Below are positions 8,201 to 15,000 of a DNA stretch of 17,515 nt, in pieces (position 1 is the stretch's first letter; every line of letters starts with the position of its first letter). The stretch lies in assembly GCA_964429355.1 (NCBI GenBank), contig CAYSCH010000193.1, forward strand, positions 1 to 17,515. The letters are read 5' to 3'. A program made the translations under genes and the position numbers. Source of the DNA: JAAYAY01 sp964429355 (lineage in GTDB: Bacteria; Planctomycetota; Planctomycetia; Pirellulales; Thermoguttaceae). Under the pieces are notes generated by a model, which saw nothing but the letters and a program-made list of their open reading frames with translations, was not told where the DNA came from and did no database searches.

Positions 8201-9178
8201 GCTTTCCTTGTTGTCCATCATGTAACGGGCGGCAAACTCGGTAACGTTTTCCGCCTGGACCGGATCGGCCCAATCCCAATAGTTCCGGCCCCACACGTCG
8301 TTAAGGGTCCAGTGGGGCAACAACTCGCCCTGGAGCCAGGCCCTGCCGGCATCGCGGGCCGCGACGATCTGGTCGCCGGCCCCGCGGTGGCCCAGCCGGA
8401 TCAGCTCGTCAAAGAAATAGAGAAGGAAGACGACCCCGCCGGTCTGCTTGTCGTCTTTCCACGGCGCGGATTCCGGATTGGCATAGCGGCCCCAGGGGGC
8501 CTCGCCGGGGCGGAGGTTACGCTTGGCGGCCAGCAGGTCGCCCCAATGCTTGCATGCTTCGAACCAGTCGGCCTTGCCGGTCACCTGGTATGCCTGCAAG
8601 AGGCCCAGTCCCACCTCGGCCACGATATCCAACTGGATCATTCCCGACGGATCGCACTGGCCGTAGGCCTTGCCCTTGGTGGGCACGCTGATCAGAAATC
8701 CGGGCCAGGGGTGATCGGCGGGCGTGAGGCAGTGATTCAAGAGGGCGTCGCCCTGCCAGGCAAGATGGGCGATCGCCGCCGGATCGCCGCTGTAGCGGTA
8801 ATAATCCACCAGGCCCGAGAGCACGTAGGCGGCCCGCTGGCCCAGGTCCCCATTATCCCAATCGTTGATGGGCACCGGCGTGATCTTGCCATCGGGAGCG
8901 ATCGTCCAATGGCCGTTGAAGATATAGTGCGGGGCGGCGCTGGCGGCCTCCGGCGGAGCGACCCAGGGGTAGCGTTTGAGCGTCTCGGCCGCAATCCGAA
9001 GGCGGAAGTCGCAGACCCCGTTCTGCCCCTCATACCAGGGCCGGATCACCCCGTGCTTGTCGTGCACGGCCGGGTGGGCGTAGTACCGCTCCTGGACGGT
9101 GGCCGCCGTGGCCGCAGCCACGACGCACAGGCAGGCAAAGCCGGCCAGCCCCACGTGACGCAACAACCGCAATTTCAT
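5237..9178 (-). CDS. Very large secreted multidomain protein, six-hairpin-glycosidase-like with sugar-binding-like domains
   Basis: The product has 1313 residues from the ATG at 9178. I chose this start because AGGAG (9187-9191) lies 8 bases upstream and a signal peptide follows (basic MKLRLLRH, hydrophobic 9-25, likely cut after ATA); the frame is open to 9268. Residues about 30-470 form a helical region with DWDNGDLGQRAAYVL (106-120) and paired Trp/Tyr-rich helices, suggesting an (alpha/alpha)6 barrel as in glycoside hydrolases and polysaccharide lyases. I cannot assign a CAZy family. ESCGCC (364-369) is a possible metal site. Then follow a beta linker, a jelly-roll-like domain (about 565-670), a malectin-like domain (about 675-855), a galactose-binding-like domain starting NLLRDGGFEAG (867), a carboxypeptidase-regulatory-like domain (about 1047-1120, VSGRVTDEQNRPLAGALVSA) and a second galactose-binding-like domain starting NLLSNGDFEQG (1127). 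It probably degrades or binds a complex glycan outside the cytoplasm. Confidence 0.85.
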   Translation of the reverse strand: MKLRLLRHVGLAGFACLCVVAAATAATVQERYYAHPAVHDKHGVIRPWYEGQNGVCDFRLRIAAETLKRYPWVAPPEAASAAPHYIFNGHWTIAPDGKITPVPINDWDNGDLGQRAAYVLSGLVDYYRYSGDPAAIAHLAWQGDALLNHCLTPADHPWPGFLISVPTKGKAYGQCDPSGMIQLDIVAEVGLGLLQAYQVTGKADWFEACKHWGDLLAAKRNLRPGEAPWGRYANPESAPWKDDKQTGGVVFLLYFFDELIRLGHRGAGDQIVAARDAGRAWLQGELLPHWTLNDVWGRNYWDWADPVQAENVTEFAARYMMDNKESFPNWRNDVRNILSLFLNHTSVCPNSAGEVYSGAWAFPESCGCCGRSLWYGPMELAVPFAQLGVQAQDPWATELARRIQILATYDGHETGVSEDNIDGGFVVNDGWFKIAHPMALKHLLATIAWMPERFAPARENHIVQTTAIVDSVTYGAGGIDFSTFDAPPGTTTVLRLAFKPDAVSGNADTPLQSRSDLLENGYLLKPLPGGDYLVSIRHDGIRQIRVAGGETDSAGWLSPGQGPFTLEGAWSADHTTAENGASMAVQFAGNQVRLTGDVTPDGGLAEVYLDGVKQLVDIDYWNPKPRAGQVVYWRNGLPNGAHTLKIVALGKGNPCSQGARVKAGPVFHSAATANVDFGEGGGPTGAQRMVFGYPGREDLKDSEGNLWRPGTELIIRLGAMKDSVAESWWTTPVEQPILDTKDPDLYRYGIHGREFCVNATTGPGTYGVRLKLAAVRGLDTCENCVSIAINGRQVVGKMDVAATAGGPNRAVDLVFPGIEPRNGVIDIRFTGGDADHGVLGEAFVQAIELGPDVRGPSAAPVCLIGRNLLRDGGFEAGTAGTEGEPRPAIGQWQFSPQAGGSVRIERESEAKTAGPGEPGAGSDAVRISGQGQSRLVQEVAVRPESTYRGSVWVLTRDHDGHGFGRSAGDSAGLLLEELDGAGKLLAAHPKAAVSEAGPFRYVSSEIATTARTERVRVVLHTAMECEGPDGSVTYDQCQLDGPPAPATVSGRVTDEQNRPLAGALVSAGEQSVRTDADGIYKLAGFSDRTAAALRVEKQGCYAQTKNSVLAAGENRIDFVLPARPGKNLLSNGDFEQGFPAARSMEHGIAGDRDAWKFTFSPGVACYIYPESIYTWRKPLIFEGKEAISHVTDGGGELQLSQDVVVDPNVSLIASAWVQGLDVAGQGQGFGAGADDFAGLWIEEFDEQGNVVASRKNAGISKATSEFERVTCTFTTSPKSVKVRFTLLSKIGCVWSQGAAVYDECALEVVPVEK

Positions 9179-9321
9179 GGCAGGATCTCCTGCGAGGTGT
9201 GTGCGCTGGCCGCTCCCGTTCGGTCCATCCGGCTGGAAGCAGCAGCGCCGCGCTGAATGAAACGCCAAACGCCCCTATGGTAACACCGCTCCACCCCTGC
9301 CGCGAGAGTGGGGAGCAGGGC

Positions 9322-9377
9322 GATCGGAGATCGGAGATGGGAGATCGGGGAGCAAGGAGCAAGGAGCAAGGAGCGGG
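9322..9377 (+). repeat. Heptanucleotide tandem array (8 units)
   Basis: There are eight consecutive 7-base units: GATCGGA twice, GATGGGA, GATCGGG, GAGCAAG three times and GAGCGGG. The related units GAGTGGG and GAGCAGG stand just before, at 9305-9318. All share a GA-N-C/G core and are purine-rich on the + strand. Arrays of this kind vary in copy number by slippage. It lies upstream of the secreted-protein gene on its far side, 144 bp before that start codon, and no gene is seen in it. Confidence 0.9.
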
Positions 9378-9946
9378 TGGGGGCATGAGTGATTCTTCAT
9401 GAACTGGATTGAGAACGTGACTTCCACGGGAGGGAATAGGACGAACGGATCCTCGCTTACGCGTCGGGTTTGGATTGAGTGGGGGCTGGTCCTCGCTTAC
9501 GCGTCGGGTTTGGATTGAACGGGTCGTCGCGGGGTAGTTCTCGATGGCGCGTCGGACTGGTGTTTAGTTATCGGGGTCAATTGAGGGTTTTGGGACGCGT
9601 GCGAGTGTGTGTAAAAAAAAGTGTTTCTAGTCAAAGGCAGATTGGCCACCCCGCCAGAGAGGAGGGAGCGAGAGGTTGGGAGAGTGGAGGAGGATGATTG
9701 GGCTGAGGCCGCGACAGCAGCGGGAGCTGTGGTACGGTAAGTGGAGTACTTCTTGGGGGCTGTGACGAGTTTGAAGGGGACTCGCGCCGAGGCGCGGGGT
9801 GAGATGCGTTGTTCCTATCGCTCAGCGGCCGGCTGAACTCCCCAGGGCCGCCGCAGTCTGGAAAACCTTGGATTCTCGGAAAACCCCCCTCCGTTCCGCG
9901 TCGCGTCTGCCACTTCCGTGAGGCACACGAAGTCCAATCCCCATTG
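9378..9946. other. Gene-free spacer
   Basis: I see no supportable gene here. It contains the 29-bp direct repeat described separately, an A-tract at 9612-9619, and a long purine-biased stretch (about 9655-9700). A 23-codon ORF starts at 9694 directly after GGAGGAGG (product begins MIGLRPRQQRELWYG), but it is too short to call and resembles nothing I can name with confidence. The patchy composition suggests accumulated insertion remnants rather than a regulatory region for one gene. Confidence 0.6.
9450..9564 (+). repeat. 29-bp direct repeat pair plus a degenerate third copy
   Basis: Bases 9450-9478 and 9490-9518 are identical over 29 bp (they begin TCCTCGCTTACGCGTCGGGT), separated by an 11-base spacer rich in G. 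A third, degraded copy at about 9538-9564 matches at 18 of 27 positions and keeps the CGCGTCGG core. The 40-base period and 11-base spacer do not fit a CRISPR array. My impression is that similar CTTACGCGTCGGGTTT repeats are scattered in planctomycete intergenic DNA, but this is from memory and unverified. Confidence 0.88.
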
Positions 9947-10398
9947 TCATCGGTCTTTTTGCGGTTTGATCGTGCCGTAGCGCCCCAACTCTTCGAGGGG
10001 AATCGACGGCCATTCGACAGGTAATGTTACCGATGGAAGGTCAGTTGCCAAATCCAGCGGTCTGCGACCGAAGAAGAACTGTTCGGCCTGCGCAAACACC
10101 TCGCCATCGTGTTTGCGGTAAAGGATGGTGCGCAACTGGAGGTAGTAATGACCTGCCTCGTGTTTGATTGCGAACGGGATGTTCCGCGTTGTTTCCACGC
10201 ATTCGTTATCCAGATCGACGTGATTCCAGCCCCAAGGGCACCCCATACCTGGACGCTGAGGGAAAGCAATAGGCAGGTCATCCACTTTGCGCCCAGGACA
10301 GCGCCTCGCCACATTCCCGCCCGTGCGGCCTGCAAGCGGGAGGAATATCGGATGGTGGCGGCACTCTGAGATTTTGGCGAACGATATGGATTAGGCAT
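9947..10398 (-). pseudogene. Broken small gene: MPNPY-type start and C-terminal part in different frames
   Basis: On the minus strand an ATG at 10398 opens a frame starting MPNPYRSPKSQ, a typical start of small planctomycete membrane proteins, with RGAVLGAKW leading into a hydrophobic stretch (about residues 40-64). That frame then turns Ser/Arg-rich and unlike protein. A second minus-strand frame becomes protein-like from about 10225 down to the stop at 9947, with phrases such as HEAGHYYLQLRTILYRKHDG and EQFFFGRRPLDLATDLPSV, ending GTIKPQKDR. The simplest reading is one gene of about 150 codons broken by a frameshift near 10210-10260, where runs of G occur (a sequencing error is possible). 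The alternative is that the upstream 26-codon ORF is the true N-terminus and two frameshifts are needed. Function is unknown. Confidence 0.5.
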
Positions 10399-10403
10399 GA
10401 CGA

Positions 10404-10484
10404 TCACTGGTTGCAGGCGCATTCTTCAACGATGACGTCGCCATCCTTGAATCCCCCATGGAACTCAATGCGAACCGTCTTCAT
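10404..10484 (-). CDS. Tiny ORF, possible N-terminal remnant of a hypothetical protein
   Basis: It has 26 codons from the ATG at 10484, starting MKTVRIEFHGGFKDGDVIV and ending ECACNQ, with a stop 5 bases before the MPNPY start at 10398. The RIEFHGGxxDG phrase is one I associate with the N-termini of short planctomycete hypothetical proteins of about 100 residues, so this may be a truncated head whose body is lost or lies in the shifted frame downstream. No clear Shine-Dalgarno is present. Being short and in a third frame relative to its neighbours, it could also be chance. Confidence 0.35.
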   Translation of the reverse strand: MKTVRIEFHGGFKDGDVIVEECACNQ

Positions 10485-10739
10485 CGCGCGGACCTCGTTC
10501 TGTTTTGCGCGCAACTCGCGTGTGGCCCCTGGGACTCGAACCTACGGGTGTGCCGGTAGGATAGAGCCGCGGTGTGTGCGGAGTCAAGTAGCTGATTGAA
10601 TCCGCCCCAAGGAAGACAAGAGAAAGGGATCATTTGCGCTGATTTCCTTCGCATAACTGCTCTATTCCCTTCGCACCCAAGGCCCAATGTGGTACGGGCT
10701 CAGGCGTTTCTACTATTGTCCGAAAACGCTCAGGCAGCC

Positions 10740-10830
10740 GGGTCGCGGGAACCAACCACCCGCGTGGACGTGATCGGGCATCACCAACAGACCGATCCAG
10801 GAACCGTCGCGCCTCGCCAATTGCAGCCAC
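10740..10830 (-). pseudogene. Probable remnant of a Y1 (REP-associated, HUH) transposase
   Basis: Read on the minus strand, 10790 to 10762 encodes LLVMPDHVHA. This is the hallmark HUH strand of Y1/REP-associated tyrosine transposases (usual form VVMPNHVH or LLMPDHVH), in which the two His bind the metal. The residues before it in the same frame (RRDGSWIG) fit the usual short strand preceding the motif. The frame is broken on both sides and no catalytic-Tyr region is recognisable, so at most a decayed fragment remains. Its nearness to a perfect hairpin at 10967 fits the pairing of such transposases with palindromes. The call rests on one motif. Confidence 0.4.
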
Positions 10831-10966
10831 AATACGCCAGGGACGATTCGTTTCGCTCAATCATGATCCAACAATCGCCAGCGTCGGTAGCAGAACATCG
10901 CCGATTTGCCGCCGCCTGTCAACCGGTCGATCGCTTACCGTGCGAAACCTCTTGGGCCTGACGGCT

Positions 10967-10989
10967 CCCCGATAGACAAGCTATCGGGG
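10967..10989. repeat. Perfect 9-bp hairpin with ACAAG loop
   Basis: CCCCGATAG (10967-10975) and CTATCGGGG (10981-10989) are perfect reverse complements around the loop ACAAG, followed by GCCACCGG. The loop is the same as in hairpin 3 of the element at 1310-1436, while the stem sequence is entirely different. No T-run follows, so a classical terminator is unlikely. It may be a REP-like extragenic palindrome. Confidence 0.8.
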
Positions 10990-11151
10990 CCACCGGCGGG
11001 AACCAAACGACCTCACCGCAAACGTCAACACGTTAAACGCCTTGGTTTCAACTCGCCCTGTAGCGGAACGCCGGTTACAGCCAAATCTTCCCGCCAGGAG
11101 CAAATTCGGGCAGTGCGAGGCATCGCAGTCGTCTGTCCAGAACTGTTTGCC

Positions 11152-11181
11152 TTGTCAATAATTAGACCTGTCCCGTTTAAT
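11152..11181 (+). promoter_or_regulatory. Possible sigma70-type promoter upstream of the ECF sigma gene
   Basis: TTGTCA (11152-11157) and TTTAAT (11176-11181) each match the -35 and -10 consensus at 5 of 6 bases with an 18-base spacer. It would give a leader of about 180 bases before the ATG at 11371. This is the most A/T-rich patch of the spacer. Planctomycete promoters are poorly defined, so this is only a candidate. Confidence 0.25.
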
Positions 11182-11252
11182 TGCCCCTATACCACTGCGG
11201 CCGCTTACGCTGTCACCAAACAACCACACCCCAATCTGTCACCCCTAATTCG

Positions 11253-11272
11253 GGTCGGTCACTGACCTTTTT
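11253..11272 (+). terminator. Weak terminator-like hairpin in the sigma-gene leader
   Basis: GGTCG (11253-11257) can pair with TGACC (11263-11267) through four standard pairs and one G-T, leaving a five-base loop. TTTTT (11268-11272) follows directly. The stem is short for an intrinsic terminator. If real, it would end transcription entering from the spacer or attenuate the candidate promoter at 11152. Confidence 0.22.
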
Positions 11273-11370
11273 GAGGCACGCCGCTGGAAATTGGGGGGGC
11301 TTTCAGGAGAATTCCCGAAAGACGTGAAAGAACCCCGGGCCACCAGGAGAATGGTACGTGGAGGGAGATC

Positions 11371-11955
11371 ATGGACGAATCGCATACCACACGACAAAGC
11401 CTGATCATTCGGCTGGAAGACGGCAACGACAAGCAGGCTTGGTCCGACTTCATCGACCTCTACTCTCCAGTGATCTACGGCTTTGCCCGCCGGCAGGGCC
11501 TTCAGGATGCCGACGCAGCCGACATTGTCCAGGAGGTGTTGCGCTCGGTTATCCGATCGATCCCCAAATACGATCGGCAGAAGGGGCGCTTCCGGAACTG
11601 GTTGATGGCCGTGGTTCGCAACCGCCTCAATGATTTCTGGGCTTCTCACGGGCGGCAGGCCACCGGCAGCGGCGATACGCGAGTCCAGAACCATCTGGAA
11701 CAAATCTGTTCACCGGACGACTCTCAGGAAGCGTGGGAGCAGGAATATCAGAAAAGCGCATTCCAGTTGGCTGTCAATCGAATCCGTGACAGTTTTGAGG
11801 AATCGACGTGGCAAGCTTTCTGGCGAACCAGCGTGGAGAGTGAGGGGATTCGCGAAGTCGCCCAATCCCTCAACATGTCCCAAGGGGCCGTCTACATCGC
11901 ACGATCTCGGGTGCTTGCACGACTGAAACAGGAAATCCGGGCTTTCGAAGAATAG
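11371..11955 (+). CDS. ECF-type RNA polymerase sigma factor
   Basis: The product has 194 residues, the usual size for extracytoplasmic-function sigma factors, which carry only regions 2 and 4. Region 2 is at about 22-92: DFIDLYSPVIYGFARRQGL (26-44), DADAADIVQEVL (46-57, the core-binding segment) and GRFRNWLMAVVRNRLNDF (72-89, the -10 recognition helix area). Region 4 is at about 128-188, with IREVAQSLNMSQGAVYIARS (160-179) as the -35-binding helix-turn-helix and RVLARLKQEI after it. GGAGGGAG (11360-11367) stands 3 bases before the ATG, though its GGAGG core gives better spacing. The kinase gene follows after 45 bp. ECF sigma genes beside Ser/Thr kinase genes are a recognised planctomycete arrangement (the STK-linked ECF groups), so activity is probably controlled by the kinase or its zinc-finger head. 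Confidence 0.95.
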   Translation: MDESHTTRQSLIIRLEDGNDKQAWSDFIDLYSPVIYGFARRQGLQDADAADIVQEVLRSVIRSIPKYDRQKGRFRNWLMAVVRNRLNDFWASHGRQATGSGDTRVQNHLEQICSPDDSQEAWEQEYQKSAFQLAVNRIRDSFEESTWQAFWRTSVESEGIREVAQSLNMSQGAVYIARSRVLARLKQEIRAFEE

Positions 11956-12000
11956 TTGTCTTCAGACACGAATCATGCCGCAAGGCAGAGGAGCATTCCC

Positions 12001-15000
12001 ATGGCTGACTCTCAAGATTGTCTGAACGAAGCTCAGTTGAGGGCTTTGCTTGACGGTACGATGCCGGCAGCCGAGTCAGAGGCCGTGGCCGTCCATTTGG
12101 AGGGATGCGAGTCGTGCCGACTGAACCTGGACCGCCTCGCCGCGCAAGGCGACACTATCGGCAACCAGGTTGCGGCACTCGGCAATGCATCGATGCGGTC
12201 GGAAGCCCTGGACGAAGTCATGGCGCGACTGAAAGACAGAACGGTCGCAGAGACGGCGACTCAAGCAGAATCGCGTGCGGTTCGTCCGTCCTTGGGCTTT
12301 CTCGAACCTTCGAAGAATCCTCGCCATCTGGGCAAGCTGGGCGAGTACGAGATTCTGGAGGTCATCGGACGGGGGGGAATGGGAATCGTGTTCAAAGCCC
12401 GCGACCAGAAGCTGGAACGGCTCGTGGCCATCAAGGTGCTCAATCCCGAGCTGGCTTCGAGCGGAGCTGCCCGTGCACGATTCCTCCGAGAAGCGCGATC
12501 GGCGGCGGCCGTGACGCACGAGCACGTGGTGACGATCCATGCGGTGCATGACACGGCCGACGTGCCGTTCCTGGTCATGGAGTATATCGTTGGCGTGTCA
12601 CTCGAAGACCGCATCCAGCGGACCGGGCAGATGAAGGTGGAAGAGGTGCTCCGCATCGGGATGCAGGCCGCTTCCGGACTGGCCGCCGCCCACGCGCAAG
12701 GTCTGGTCCATCGCGACATCAAGCCGAGCAACATTCTGTTGGAAAACGGCGTTGAGCGTGTCAAGATCACCGATTTTGGCCTGGCGCGTGTCGTTCACGA
12801 AGCCCAACTCACGCAAACCAATGCGGTCATGGGCACCCCGCAGTACATGTCGCCGGAGCAGGCGCGTGGCGACGAAGTCGATCATCGGAGCGATTTGTTC
12901 AGCCTTGGTTGTGTGCTCTACGCGATGTGTACGGGCCGCTCGCCCTTTCGCGCCGAGACCCCGAGCGGAGCAATGCATCGTGTATGCGAGGACTCGCCAC
13001 GCCCTATCAAAGAAAGCAATCCTGACGTCCCGGACTGGCTGGCTGAGATTATCGATCACCTGCTGGCGAAGAAACCGGAGGAGCGGTTCCACTCCTCGGC
13101 AGAGGCCGCTGAGATACTGGGACGCTACTTGGCGCACGTTCAGCAACCTTCCCAGGCCGCGCTGCCGCCGGGTTTGCCAACTGTGCGCAAGGCGGTGTCG
13201 CGCCGGAATTGGCTGAAGGCGGCGTTGGCCGCATCGCTGGCAGCCGTAGTGCTTGTGGTGGGCGGGGTTTGGGTGAACGGGTGGCTGAAGGAGAAGACAG
13301 GGCAGAGCGCTCAGGGCGGGGGAGCCGACACGCACGTAAGGGTACCGGAGCCGCCACCACGGTTCTTTCCGGTCGGCATCCAGGCGAAGGCAACTCACTT
13401 TCTAGGAGAGGGGACAGATGCACCTAACAACAATTTTTCCGAGCTACGCGAAGGTGACCTCTCGTTCAAGGGCATTCCATTTCAGATTGGCCGTCGTTAC
13501 ATCCAATTGTCCAGCAAATACGTTCCGAATTGTCCTGATGCGGTCCGCGACATCGAGATTGGCCGCAAAGCGACGAAGGTCCATTTCTTGCATGGGACTA
13601 CGAACTCCTACAATGTGCTCGGACAAGAGATCGCCACATACACGTTTCACTATGACGACGGAACGACCGCATCGATGCCGGTGGTTACCGGGCGGCATTT
13701 GCGAGAGTGGCTTTGTGGGCCGAACGACAAACAACGTCTGGCAACACGGGCGGAGATTGCCTGGTCCGGAACAAATCCCGTGGCATCTGAGAAGGGACTG
13801 ACAATCCTGGCCTACCATTGTTGCTGGAAGAACCCCTATCCGGAGAAGACGATCGCCACCATGGATGTGGCGCGGAGCCATGTCGAAAAGCCGAGTCTAT
13901 TCTGTCTGGCGATCACATGCGACAGCGATCCCGAGCCGCTGCCTCCAGAACCGGGGTTGCTCTATGTCTCGCTGGGCGAATGGGCGACCAAAGCCTCGTA
14001 CTCCGTATCAATTCCTGACTCCGAAGAGACGCCTATGCCCATTTATGGGAAAGGAACGCATTATCGCTTGCTGCCGAAGGGTCGGCATCGAGTTGAGATT
14101 CGCGCCGACTCGGCGCTTATTCGCAGTGGTACGGTCGAGATAGAGCCAGGCGCTGTGGCGTACCTTTCATTCGACGCTGCTCAGGCAATAATGCCGTTGC
14201 CCGGGGCGCAACCCGAGCCGGTTCAGGAACTCATCGGCCAACCCTGGTGCATTCGTGACCTAGCGCTATCGCCCGATGGTACGTTGCTTGCCACAGCGGC
14301 CGGCAACGGAACCGTCGTTCTTTGGCGGTTAGAAGATGGAAACTGGAAGAAGGAAGCCGAAATGCCAGAACCGGATCCTCTAGTGCGCGCCATTGCTTTT
14401 TCACCGAAGGCTGATTGGCTGGCCGTGGGCTGCGACGACGGTTCGCTGAAGGTTTGGAACGTTGGTTCCGACCGGCAACTGATGACACTGGCGGAAAGCG
14501 GCTCAATTATCCATGACGTGGCAGTATCACCGGACGGCACGCTCATTGTGGCCGCCCATGCTAGTGGAGATGTCAGTGTGTGGAACGCACAGTTGCGAGA
14601 AAAGGTCAGTAGTATCAAGGCCTGCCAGAAGGAAGGGGTTGTTAGTCTCGCCTTTTCGCCAGACGGCTCACTCCTGGCTACAGGCGGATGGAGTGAGTTT
14701 GGGGTGAAGCTGTGGAATGTAGCCTCTTGGGAGTGTATGCAAGTAATGACGGGGCATACAGGTAGTATCCGCGCGATTGCCTTCAGCCCGGATGGCAAGA
14801 AAATCGCATCAGCCAGTGGTGACAGCACAGTAAAACTCTGGGATCGCGAATCAGGGCGGATGCTGCGATCGCTGCCAAGCGTTCGATCGCTTCAGGCACT
14901 GGCATTCGATCGAACGGGCACCAAGTTGGCCGCAGGCGGGCAGTCTCACACAGTCTGTCTTTGGGATGTGACGAAGGGTACGCTGCTGAACAATTTCCAC

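Larger units (their letters stand above)
10485..11370. other. Gene-poor spacer with transposase remnant and hairpins
   Basis: No intact gene is supported in this 886-base stretch. It holds the Y1-transposase-like motif on the minus strand (10762-10790), the ACAAG-loop hairpin (10967-10989), a possible promoter (11152-11181), a weak terminator-like hairpin (11253-11272) and the leader of the sigma-factor gene. A near-palindrome at 10540-10557 (CTACGGG / CCGGTAG) sits beside a tRNA T-loop-like stretch, which I did not accept as a tRNA. The several short ORFs show neither codon bias nor recognisable motifs. Confidence 0.6.

Noticed and set aside
7796..9256. A 486-codon + strand open frame
   Set aside because: It is antisense to the signal peptide and catalytic-like region of the secreted protein, with no recognisable domain and no ribosome site.
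9179..9268. Longer 30-residue N-terminal extension of the secreted protein from an ATG at 9268
   Set aside because: It would bury the signal peptide. The internal ATG at 9178 has a good ribosome site and is followed directly by a canonical signal sequence.
9450..9518. Possible CRISPR array from two identical 29-base repeats
   Set aside because: The spacer is only 11 bases, there are just two intact repeats and no cas genes.
9694..9765. A 23-codon ORF (MIGLRPRQQRELWYG...) with GGAGG upstream
   Set aside because: It is too short and unsupported by any recognisable family. The upstream purine run makes a Shine-Dalgarno match likely by chance.
10510..10600. tRNA-like 3' end on the minus strand (GGTTCGAGTCC followed by CAGGGGCCAC)
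   Set aside because: The T-loop sequence is present, but only three of five T-stem pairs form, no matching 5' acceptor strand is found, and no anticodon arm can be drawn.
11956..12000. Alternative TTG start adding 15 residues to the kinase
   Set aside because: It directly abuts the sigma-gene stop without a suitable ribosome site, whereas the ATG at 12001 has AGAGGAG 7 bases upstream.
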